This document shows positions 38,366 through 50,400 of a stretch of DNA of 64,000 bases, piece after piece; positions within the stretch are counted from its first letter, which is position 1; the number at the start of each line of letters is the position of its first letter. The notes beneath the pieces were generated by a model. The model was given only the letters and a program-made list of their open reading frames with translations, made no database searches and was not told the origin of the DNA. The position numbers were made by a program, and so were the translations under genes. The stretch is from Chondrosia reniformis (Eukaryota; Porifera; Demospongiae; Chondrillida; Chondrillidae). The stretch lies in contig OX359191.1 in assembly GCA_947172415.1 (NCBI GenBank), positions 7,177,130 through 7,241,129 of the forward strand. The letters are read 5' to 3'.

Positions 38366-38824
38366 GATAATAATATTGAGACTGAAAGATGGCCACTCCC
38401 ACACACACACACTCTCACACTCCACCCACTCTCCCTTACACATTTCATTCGTACATACAAACTAGATAGCAACCTTACACATTTAGCTGTTACATTTTTC
38501 CTGAGTGGTTTCACACTATGTAAGAGAAGGTGGCAGCCATTACATATCAATAAGATCAGTATAACATAATAATTACAACAGAGTGCTCACGTTTCCCTAG
38601 CAATGACCCTTCCACCAATGGAAGCCTGTATTGCAACTTCATAGAGCTGACTGAAAGAACACAGTATTCAGTGGTAAGAATAAAGAAGTGTACACATTAG
38701 AGACTTGCCTGTGAATCACTTCACTCAGTCTCTGACAAAGAGATTTTCCAACTTGATAGGCCTTTGATCTGTATACTATGGTTGCCATGACACCAACAGG
38801 TACTCCATTCAGCAGTATGTCCAT
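38366..38824 (-). pseudogene. GUF1 3' fragment in unit B (exons 17, 16, 15)
   Basis: Exon 17 at 38,479-38,515, exon 16 at 38,591-38,650 and exon 15 at 38,709-38,824, with unchanged lengths and the GC donor kept. No other GUF1 exon remains in this unit. Sequence almost matches 18,650-19,113, so it derives from the same rearranged junction. Confidence 0.8.
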
Positions 38825-39750
38825 CTTTTTGGTGACATCTTTAGAGATAAGGAAAGCATATAGGATTCTTAACTAAAAGCTGAAAAGCATTAGTTACCTT
38901 AAATATGGATTATGCCTATTCTCTATAAGTGTAAATGCATGTATTTTGGAAACAGGAAAAATAGCCTAGACTTACATGTATGTAGTTTCAACTTATAGAG
39001 TTGGATTTAAAATGAGCAGTTCCTGTTCCCTTTTCCCTACTCTGATCAGGTGTACAATGAGACAATCAGAGATTTGCTGCTCCCATCAGGGCCCCTGAAA
39101 ATGAGGGACGGCAGAGGAACCTTGGTAGTCAATGGGTTCTCATTACATAAGGTATATACACACTTATAGTAGTGATCGATTCACCAATGGAAGCTTGTAT
39201 TGCAACTTCGTAGAGCTGAAAGAACATAGTATTCATTGGTAAGAATAGAGAGGTGTACGCATTAGAGACTTACCTGTGATTCACTTCATTCAGTCTCAAA
39301 CAAAGAGATTTTCCAACTTCATAGGCCTTTGATCTGTGTACTATGGTTGCCATGACATCAATAGGTACTCCATTCAGCAGTATGTCCATCTTGGTGACAT
39401 CTTTAGATATAAGGAAAGCATATAGGCTTCTGAACCTAAAAGCTGAAAAGCATTAGTTATATACCTTAAATATGTATTATGCCAATTCTCTCTAAGTGTA
39501 AATGCATGTATTGTGTAAACAGAAAAATAGCCTAGACTTACATATATATATGTAGTTTCAACTTGTAGAGTTGGATTTTACAATGAGCAGTTTCTGTTTC
39601 CTTTTCCCTACTCTGATCAGGTGTACAATGAGACAATCAGAGATTTGCTGCTCCCATCAGAGCCCCTGAAAATGAGGGACGACAGAGGAACCTTGTTGGG
39701 CAATAGGCTCTCATTACATAAGGTACATGTACACACTTTAATAGTAGTGA
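38612..39750. repeat. ~570-bp tandem duplication joining GUF1 and kinesin exons
   Basis: CACCAATGGAAGC starts at about 38,612 and again at 39,182, a 570-bp shift. Each copy runs from GUF1 exon 16 and 15 (minus strand) into the first retained kinesin exon (plus strand; 39,050-39,151 and 39,621-39,722). The break is visible at 39,181, where GTAGTGATCGATT joins CACCAATGG instead of continuing ACACACAG. Confidence 0.8.
39182..39391 (-). pseudogene. second GUF1 exon 16-15 fragment in unit B
   Basis: Partial exon 16 (from the duplication break at 39,182) and exon 15 (to about 39,391). Exon 16 has lost its acceptor-side bases (GAGCTGAAAGAAC). Part of the 570-bp tandem duplication. Confidence 0.7.
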
Positions 39751-42700
39751 TCGATTACACACAGATACGTACGTATGTTTGTATGTTACCTCCACTCCCC
39801 CTCCTCCACCCCCAGCCTCACGATGCTAATGAGCTCCTGGGCATGCTGGAGCATGGCAATAAGAACAGGACACAGCACCCAACTGAAGCCAACGCGACCT
39901 CCTCCCGATCACATGCTGTGTTCCAAGTGCATATCCACCAGAAGCCTCGTACAGCTGGTCTGAGCACTGAAGTGAGAACTGCAAAGCTGTCCCTGATTGA
40001 TCTTGCTGGATCAGAGAGGGCTACAGTCACATCTAACAAGGGAGCTCGCATGAGAGAAGGAGCCAATATTAACAGATCTTTGCTGGCACAGGGAAATTAT
40101 ATCAATGCACTGGCAAACAAAAAGGTGGGCATTCTCAAGAATATATAATAGCAACATACGTATGTATGTACATATGTATGATGTAGCAATCATTCGAGTG
40201 ATATTTGTATTTAATTTCTTTGCAGAACAAAACTGGTTATGTCCCTTACAGAGAAAGTAAATTAACCAGACTCCTGAAGGATTCACTAGGAGGATCATGT
40301 CAAACTGTCTTGATTGCCAATATTAGGTATGTAATTGTACGTACGTACTAATACGTAATACACACATGGTAATACATAGGTACGTACATTGGTATTTGAG
40401 AATACAAACATACATAATAAGACATTTAATGTTATGCACTTTTTATATTATTTTTTTTTCAATTATTGCACATTTAATCAGACATGAATTGTTTTGTATA
40501 TCAATGTTGCTTTATTTGTGTTTATTGTAGTCCATCAGCACTGACCTTTGATGATACTTATACGTAATACTCTGAAATATGCAGACAGAGCAAAACAGAT
40601 CAAGTCACAAGTAAGAAATTAATTGTGTACATCAACATTGTGCATGTCAATATTTTTCCTTCCATGTTCTTCTACTCTTCCTCCCTCTACCTCTCAGTTG
40701 GTTAGGAATGTGGTGAGTGTGGACTATCACCTGTCAAAGTACAAGGAGATTGTGGAGGACCTTCAGAAGGAGATCACTCATCTCAAATCAAAGCTGGCAA
40801 GTCATGGTCCCATTAAAGGAGCATTTGATAAAGTAGAGGCAGCCAGATTAAAGGCATTGATATCAGATTGGTTGCCATGGCAATGTTCGCAAGGAGCTGG
40901 CAGAGGCAGAGTGTAGTGGTGAACTGTTGAATGCAAAAAGAAAGAGAAGAGAGATTCTGTATAGAAGATGTGAAGCATTTAATATATCACAGGAAAGAAG
41001 AGATAATGTACGTATGTGTATGTTTAAAGCTACATAAAATGTACGTACGTACCTACGTATGTATGTGTATATCCTGTGTATATACATACATATTTCGTTA
41101 CATTTAAAGCTACATAGCTATATACAAACTATCAACTGTTAGCTATGAACTACATATGTACATATATACGTATATAATTGTTTAAATTTACAATTAAGTA
41201 TACATGTGGTATGTTGTACTTGTGTATACGTATATAGATGAAGTGTCGAATAGTTAATCTAGAGGAAAAGATAAGAGCCATTGCTGCGCAGAAGGAAGAC
41301 CTTAGTAAACATCTCCATGACAACCAGGATGAAATTTATAAGATGCAAAATGAAATTAAAGCAAGTCTGGCTAAGCGATTTGATTCCTTTGCACTGAGTG
41401 AGTATGTATCCATGGTAACTGAAGCTGAGAAACATCGCGTGGAAGGAGCTCACAGTAGAGTTCAAGTGAGATCTCTGAGAAAACTGGTGAAGCAGCTGCA
41501 GCAAGATATGGACAGGAGCAACAGGTTAGCTTGGAGATACAGTATAGTGTAGTTACTAACCTTACTATATGTATGCATGTACATACCAGTATGTGTGTAT
41601 ATAGATTCACACAGTATACAGCTAAATAATGTGATGTTTCCATTTCTCTTGCAGATTGCTAGCTTGCACAATTGGGTTTATCCAGGATGTGGAACCGTGC
41701 TTCAGTCAGAACACCATTCTCCTCAACAAGTATCGTGCTCTGGTGAGGCAGCTTCAAAGTGAGAAGGGAGTAGCATGGGCGGATGAGGACCAGGAGGCCC
41801 ATGAGAGCACGTTTAGATCATCAATCCAGTTGAATTCCCCTCCTGCACTCTCAAAGACCACATCCCCCACATCACCTGCAGCTGGTGACTCAAAGAGCAC
41901 TCCCCCTACATCACTCAGTAATTCAGAGGGTTCTCCCCTTTCTTCACCTAATTTACATTTGAAGAGTACATCTGTAAGAAGCAATACCACTCCATATCCA
42001 CTGGCTTCAAAGCAGGCTGTATCTTCTAGTGAAATGTCAACCATGCCTCCTCCTAGCTCAGTGTCAAATCTACCACAACCTCCTGCTAGCATTATGCTAC
42101 CTCCCTCCAGCAGTGTCCTCTGTACACCAGTAAGGGTGACAGAACTCACCTCTTTCAGCTCCTTCACGCCCTCTCCAGCTGTGGCACGCCTCCTCAGCTC
42201 AATGAAGACCATGGGCCACTCCTCCTTACGTAAGAAGATCCCTGAAGCAGTTAGACCTGTCATCCAACCATTTGAGGAGAAGCAGAGAAGAGATGGCATC
42301 ACACCAATTGGAAGCAGAAGTAACACTCAAAGGAAGACCACATTACACAACAGTGAACACTCTAAATCTTTGAAGTTAAACACAGTCTCCAGTCCTGATG
42401 ATCTACCAAATAGTAGAATGGACCTTAGAAGCATGCCCATCCCAAAGCTGGCATTTGAGGACAACTTCTGCTCTCCAGATCCTCCTCCTTGTAAGTCAGG
42501 GGACCCACTGAATGAGACATTTACTGTGAATGAACACAAAAGTGGAGTTCTAAAGAGGTCACATGACACTCATTCAGCTAGAAGGACACCCAAGAATCAC
42601 CAAAAACTTTTAAAGGTCTTAGGTATGGATTATTTAATTGTCATTTTAATGTTGTCAGTACCCTTTTCACCAGAGCTTCCTTCAGAAAATGTTGAAACTC

Positions 42701-42879
42701 GTTTAACATCTACTGCATTTATACATAATAAATTATACGTATGTAGTTACCATTACATTAGATATGTAGTAGATATATATAATATGTTACTGTTATATGC
42801 ATATGTATAAATAATCTAATACACCACTTTCTTACATGTTATGCCTATTCTTAAAAATACATTAATAAGCCTATAAGGA

Positions 42880-43010
42880 GCTAAACCTGGTGAGAGCTTT
42901 GGATGAGGATACAGGAGTCTTCTCTTCTTCCTTCTTTTGTACCGCTGGGCCAGACAGCTCTTTCTGAGAATTCCACCCTTCACCACCAATGACCCTAGGA
43001 TTCTTTGTCA
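42880..43010 (-). mobile_element. retroelement 3'-tail fragment in kinesin intron, relic 2
   Basis: The reverse complement contains GAAGGGTGGAATTC, AAGAAGGAAGAAGAGA and CTCCTGTATCCTCATC, closely matching 58,005-58,065. It is the counterpart of 22,590-22,720 but keeps a longer stretch of the tail. Confidence 0.55.
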
Positions 43011-43786
43011 TTTCTTGATCTTTTGTGAATCCTTGGCCATGCCAGTATGTATATATGTACATATAATAATAATAATAATAATAATTGCATATGTATGAAA
43101 CATTTCTCTTGTTGTAGGAGACAAACCTCCAGAAAGAGTAAAGTCAAAACAACCAAACTACTTAACTCTAACTAAAGCTGCTGCTTCAAAGAGATATGTC
43201 ACTAAATCCTCTAGATATTCAAAACGGTTTGTATCACAGTATATATATGTATATGTATATGATAGGTTACTGTTGGCTGTCTTTAGGTATATACATACAC
43301 GTACGTATGTACATAGTATAGTTCATAAGTATTTGATTAATAAAACATTACAATATTTTCTGTAATATATGTACAGTACGTCCTGTAATGTACGTACAGT
43401 AGATATGTATGGTTGACATCAGAATAAACAATAACAGAATAAAAATAGTTCTCCTATATATTATTATTCTTACTCTTATTATTATTAAAGTGCCCATGCA
43501 TGTACATACATTAATTATAAGGTGTAGATAAATACCAAACAGTTCTGGTTAAGGGGCACAGGGTTATACCTGGACACGTATAAACCATCGCCACTTAAGG
43601 CTACCAGGCCGTCCGCCCAGGTACATAGCCCAACTGCCTTATTATTTATTAGCAAAAACCTGGAGTAGGATATTCATATTCTTTCTTTAATAATGTACCT
43701 ACTATAGAGGTCACTTGGACAAAGAGAACTGTTACTCAATCTCATCTTCATTTCCAAGCAACAGAAGAACAGTTACAGGACATTGA

Positions 43787-44454
43787 ATAGGAGATGTTAC
43801 ATATATACATACAAAAATGAATTTTAAATAAATGTATTATATATATATATAGTCTTTAGATGATTGTTTATAATACTTTCTTTTGTGTTGTACTATTGTT
43901 CTATTGTGTATAATTAAAGAATTTGAGATATCAATGTTTCGATGATTAGCTTGAAAACATGTACTATAGCTACCCATTCAAGTATAAACAATTGCAAATT
44001 GACTAAAATACAAATGCAATTTATATGTAATTGCAAAAGATCTACTTAGATATATACATACAGGATAGGTTGCCATGCAATATTATTTATGAAATTAATG
44101 ATTTATAAATTACTTCATGATTGATATCAGCATGAATAATTAATATCCCAATTTTCTTACATGTACATATATATACATCTACTTTAGAGTTTAAAAGGCC
44201 TATAGAGAACTAAACCTAGGCCTATGTGAGAGCTTTGCAATTGGATGAGGATATATGCAAGAGGTTAACGTTTCTCCTATTTCTACTTCTCCACTAGGCC
44301 AGACAGCTGTTTGTATGTGTCATGAAGATTGCAATACAACTTCACTGTTTAGAATCAACCATAATCTTGATCATTTTACAATGATACAACACTTGATACA
44401 ATTATACATAATGATCATACACTAATATGTATAGCTAAATTAATTGTTCCCTCT
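43787..44454. other. convergent spacer, kinesin relic 2 to ankyrin gene C
   Basis: Third copy of the spacer at 823-1,485. No gene seen. Confidence 0.5.
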
Positions 44455-47400
44455 TCATTCAAACCCTCCTTCAGAGATAAGATACTTCACTACATCTTTG
44501 TGTCCTTCCCTCCTAGCCACTGCCAAGCAGTCCTCTCCACTTGTATTAACATCAAACTTCCTTCTTCCAAATAAGGGCAATAAGTACTTGACAACTTGGA
44601 GATGACCATTAAGACAGGCAAAGTGGAGAGCACTGTATCCATGCTACAAGATAATCACAATTATGAATATAAACATGAAAATAAACATATACAGTGTGTT
44701 TTGGGTCAGTTGTCCACATAGGACTTGCAATCAATAATCGGTAAAAAGGTTATCGCTGCAAGGTTATGTTGTTCTAGTGGGAAAGTTTGTTCAAATGGTA
44801 GTCATGAGTGCTAACCAATTACCGATTTCAATGTCCGGTAGGGACAACCGACCCAAAAAGTACTGTATAAGTATAGATATGGTACACTTGAAGTTAATAT
44901 GTAAATCAGGACTAGTATCTACTTTAAATTGTTCAATAGACTATGGGGACGGCATATACTATTAATCATCCAAAATGGAGTGGAATTTACATGTTTTCAT
45001 AATATTGCTGATTACGTTCATCTACAGCCAATGGGATGTAACCGAGAAGGTCACATGCTGACACTTTTTTCTTAGTTAATTCAACCAAAGAAGAGTTGGA
45101 ATAAACAGGTGATCTTCCAATCAAGTCAGTAGTGGCATGGTGCCATTGAACCAGCACAAATATTTAGGTTGGTAGACATTGTGCTCTACCACCTGTGGTT
45201 TAAATATTACATATATCATATTATGATTTGTTAACATATAATTTCTAAAAAGAATATAGGTACCCCAATCAAAATTATAAATATGTTGCAAGTAACGCAT
45301 TGGGACCAAAAACATGCAGTGCTGCTCAAGAGATATATCCTTATATTTACTCATAAGTATGCATACCTACACGTACGTATGTATATATACATGTAATTGC
45401 CTTTTTTAAATATTACATAATAATCATAATCACTACATACGGGTACATCAGGTATTCAGTACCTATATATAGATGAAATCATTTTAGCATATCAGTGAGG
45501 AGATCTAATTTAAAGACAGTAGTCATAGAGACAAGCTAGTATTAGAAACTAGTATTTAGTTGTAAAATTGTGTGACTGCAAGTTATGCAAGATTACGCAT
45601 TTAATATATCTCTTATCTAAAGAATATATTTTCAATTTTCATAGTTGCCAAATTAACTTCAGGGACACCTTGCGTGTAGTACCTTCATTCTGTAATTTTA
45701 CCGTCGACTATCGACGAATCATGTTTGTCGACTTCGCGGAGGGAGTGTTCGAGTAGTGACAAAATGGCGTAGTCTGAGCAAAATGGCGGTCGGGCTACGC
45801 AAGATTGGCGTTTGAGGGCCTGTTGTCCTTCAGAAGCATTGCTTCTGTTGAAATTTGTTAGCAAGGTAAGTTAATTGGTTATAAGTAAAGCTAAAACTAA
45901 CATGCAATCCATACAAATAGCAAGAAAGACTAATATCAGGTGTATTTTTCTGTTGGGGGTTAAAAACTTTAAATAACTGGGACAAGGCAGCCTTACATCC
46001 GGGACGCGGGACACAGCATACTTTTCCGGGACTGTCCCGGGCAATCCGGGACAGTTGGCAACTATGAATTTTGCATTATTTCTAGTTCAAATGTTGTTGC
46101 TCTACCAATTCTGGTCTAACTATTACATAATAATCAATCCAAAGATACTATAAAGTCCTGAGTGGCTAGGAAGGCTCATGCTGAATTTGATTTACTCATA
46201 AACGGTAGCCGACATGAAAATGGTTCTCTTAAGGATACAAGCACTACTGTATAAGTACAAAAAGCAGACAGATAGTGATAGGTCACGTGAGATACAATAG
46301 AGCATGAACAAGGGGAAAAACGGAAAGTACAAGTCAATAATACATTGAACCTTAATCCATAAAGTGACAAGTTGGTAAAATCAAATAATAGTAAGTAGAG
46401 TGTGATACCAGTACAATAGGGTAGTATAGATTCCTGGCATTGAGCCCCTTCCCCTATTGAGAGGGGCCTGCTCATGTTGGATATGACAGGACTCCAACAA
46501 GCAAGGGGTCTGTGTGTGGGGGTGGGCATCTATCACTTTGGACAAGTCCATCTGGTGATGTGAGACGAACACCTGTTCAGCAAGTGATGAGGCCAACACA
46601 CCCCCATTCCTGAGTGCTCTCCGATGTTCTCCAAGGTGATGATCTAACGGCCTGCCAGTCTACCCAATGTAGGATTGTTGATGCTAATTGCAAGGTATGC
46701 TGTAGATCACCTCTTTCCTTTTTCCTCTGGAACAGGATCCTTTGGATTGACCAGCTCTTGCCTCAGAGTTCGGAAGGGACAGAAGGTGACATTGATGGCC
46801 AGGGGGTCAGTATCTGCGAATGGACTGTGATAGCCCATGGATATAAGGGATGGTCACTGATGCCCGTGCTGTCTGTTCCTCATTTTGGTACGGCTGTTGT
46901 ATCTCATGTGACCTATAACTATCTGTCTGCTTTTTGTACTTATACAGTAGATGAAGGCAGCCGTAGGTTGTCGAAATGTCTAAGAGAAGCATTTTCATAT
47001 CGGCTAGCGTTTACAAGTAAATCAAATTCAGAAAGATACTTTTGCAGAGTCAACACAGTTCACAATTAATATCTACTAACATAAGTTGAATAGCTAAACT
47101 CTTACCTACACTATCTCTTTATACTTTATGACTATATATGGTATATGTACTATCCAACACTGACTTGTCATACAGAGAGATATCTTACCTTGTTCGTGTG
47201 GTACACATTAGCTTTACGTTCCTCTGTCAGATGTTGTACTACTTGTAACTGACCTTCCCGACAGGCTAGTAGTAGAGCTGTGGTACCATACTAAAGTAAG
47301 AAATATGTAAACTCATTAAAATCAGTTATAACACTTCAATCATTGAAATTTATACAAGTATTATATTGATATATAGTTCACAATATTATGCTGTTAAAAC

Positions 47401-50400
47401 TTAAGTACTTAAATTTATATATAAAAATGTTAAAAGTCACAAGTAACTACATTACATGATCAGCCATGGCCCTCACTTGTTGGATATCTTTCAAGTGCTA
47501 CATACAAACGTTAATATCATCACTAGTTGATATTTCTATGATATGTTACACCAACTAACAGTGTCAACCAGATACTATATCAACTGTATCAACTGTAATA
47601 TGGTTGAACCGCACCGACCCACAGGGTTTTCTATCAGAGAAATCTCCAGGTTTCTTTCGGAGACAGGCATCTTTTGCTTTGCCTAAAAGTTGCATCAGTT
47701 GATCATTGCCACTTGTCCTGGGACTAGGATGATCATTTGTAGGAGTTTCAACAGGGGCTACAGGCAGCTCACCATTTTGTTCAGTCACAGTCTGAACTTG
47801 GTGAAGCTCCCCCTGCCCCTGGGCTCCCACACCTTCCTCCACAGTCTCAGTTAGGGTGGCTAAACCACAAGAGTCAGGTTCCACAAGGTTTAGTCTCGAG
47901 AGACCTTGACCTCTTCGGATTCTACTAATTCTCGTAGTTAGCGCTACCTTTGTGGTTTTATGGTCTGGCATTTTAGCATTCCAAGCCTGATACAACTGCT
48001 CGGCATACCCCTTTTCCATGGGCTTACTTTCTCGGTAGAGCTCCATGAGGATATTACCCCTCTGAAGGTTCCAGATCACCCCTTGGATCCTTCTCCTTCT
48101 AGAGGCACCTTGCGGTGCATCATTAACCAAATCTAAATCTCAGCTACCAGTTACTTGCAGTACTCCGTCTCCTACCAAATTCCTTTTGGCTTGGAAGGCA
48201 AGGGTTCGACCGGTCTGAGGCAAATGTGGGTATTTGCTCAGCCATTCCCGCTCTAAACGCTTCTGATAGCCACGTCTTTTGGGTTCAGATCGCTCATAGC
48301 AATCAATTAGTGCCCTAACCATTTCCTCGGTCCATAGGGCTGGTTGGCCCGTCATGGGGACCGAAGAAAGGCTATTACATTCAGGTACATCTACCTGTGA
48401 GGCACCAGTGGAATCACCTATTCTGGTTGACCCAGGGTTTTCTTCACCACTGGTGCACCTAGGTCACAGCCTGTCTTGAAAATTGTCATTCTCATGGCGC
48501 AACGTAACCCAGTGAAGCTGCCAGACGGGGGGTTAGCCCATGCTGACAGGGAGGCTGATTTAGCCACAGGATGCCACATGAGGGGCTAAGCACCCTGCTC
48601 CGTCGGGGGGTTGAACTGGACAATACCCATCCTCTTGTCAGCTCGGAACCACAGCCTCCAATTCCCACGAGTAAGATTCCTTGGCAGTTATTTAATGTAC
48701 AGCTTTAAAAAATACAACTATTACATATTAATACTCACATTGCTTTCCTCTTCTAATTTGACACGATGTGTATCAATTAAGCAACTGATGATGGCTTGTT
48801 TACCATACCTAGCTGCTCTTATTAGAGGAGTCACACCTTCCTGTGTACATAAGGAGGGAAATATTTGAGATTGGAAACTTCAACATACAACAAGTTATAC
48901 GTAGTTAACATCATTTAATTCCAAAGCCAAACACACATTCATTTATTTATATTGTTTACAATATACACTTTATTGATATAAACATTGTTACAGATCCTTA
49001 TACACATCATTGTACTATAACTGGTACAATTAGTACATACAATTAGTACATATAACTAGTACATATAACTTCTAAATACAACTAGTACATACAATTAGTA
49101 CAAACAAATAGTAGTAATGAGTTTCGTTGCACTAAGAGATGATTGGCATGTAAAGATTTAAAGGAACATTGAAATTTAAAACTCGCAATCTTTTACAGTA
49201 TGTTTAACCCTTTTCCGCCCGCGTTACAGTATATTCATTACCCCCCTTACTGCCCGATGACCACTTTTGTGGCTCGAGAGTAAAAACTACCTAGTCTAAC
49301 CTTTTAAGGGTCCATTTTCACCTTTAACAATTGTAAAATTATCTAACCAACCTTTGCTGAAGTTAACAAGAACAGCAAATACTGTTCAACCAAAAAGCGC
49401 TAAGGAAATAAGTTCTCCTTTTAGACGGCCATTTTGAAAATTCGCATAACTCTGAAAATGTTCCGTAAACTTTACGTTTTTTCATTAACACTTGCGTAAT
49501 CTATATACCTACATTATATATTTCTTCTCTTTATAATACAGTTATACTATGGTATAAACCTATAATATTTCAGACGAAGATTCTTATATAAAAGCGCTAT
49601 CGATACATATAAATTTCGAAGAGATCGTATGATTATTTAACTTAGCGGGCGGTAACGGTCTAAGAATTTTGAGCCACAAACGTGGTCTTCGGGTGGTAAA
49701 GGGTTAACTCCTACACTTAAAATAACCCTTTAACTCAAAATAATGAAGTGTCTAAGAATGATTTAACAATTATAGCTTCAGAAATGTCAGGGACTGCAAT
49801 AATGACCAATGAGAAATTTGAGGATCCCTTTGTCGACTTGGATGAAGACAAACCCACAATGGACAAGGACCAACATGTAATTAACTTAGTTATCATGTCT
49901 CACTCTTCTTTCTCAGTTGTTTTTATAATAAAATATTCTATCAGTGATTATCATCTAATACAGTAGCAATGATAACCTCAAATAAACCTACAAGTTCTAA
50001 TAAAGTCAATATTAATAATACCCACACATCCTATATAAGGATATATGTTATACATATGTACTGGTGGATATAACAAATACTTAATATGTAATCACACTAT
50101 TTTAGTTCACCATTCCTTATACAATTACCTCACTATAGTAATATAAGAGACACTAACTCATTTCTTACCTTATTCCTTTCTTCAGGAGAGAACTTCAGTT
50201 CTTCAACAATGTGGCTCACCATTGCAAGATTGTCTTGTTTATTACTACTGGCATAGTGAATTAGACTGTCTCCATATACATCAACATCATGGAGTTTACC
50301 AGTTTCTATGAACTTTGGTAGTAGGAACTTCAGTAAATCCACATTGCCACTAAAGGCAGACCATTGTAAGGCATTTACATCATCCTGGATTAGGAAGTAT

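Larger units (their letters stand above)
39050..43786 (+). pseudogene. kinesin-8 (KIF18-like) relic 2, motor N-terminus missing
   Basis: Exons: 39050-39151 and its duplicate 39621-39722, 39816-40124, 40226-40326, 40531-40610, 40698-41007, 41238-41524, 41655-42622, 43118-43226, 43708-43786. Content matches relic 1: [42 protein letters not shown], neck, coiled coil, Ser/Pro-rich tail, and a last exon with DKEN. The P-loop exon is again missing. Here the acceptors before 39,816 and 40,698 are normal AG, and the 40,226 exon has the expected 101 nt. Its own lesions are a 4-bp insertion in exon 40,531-40,610 giving a TAA and a 5-nt length difference near 40,867 shifting the frame to a [13 protein letters not shown] replaces the usual LALGN. 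Non-functional as a motor. Confidence 0.8.
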
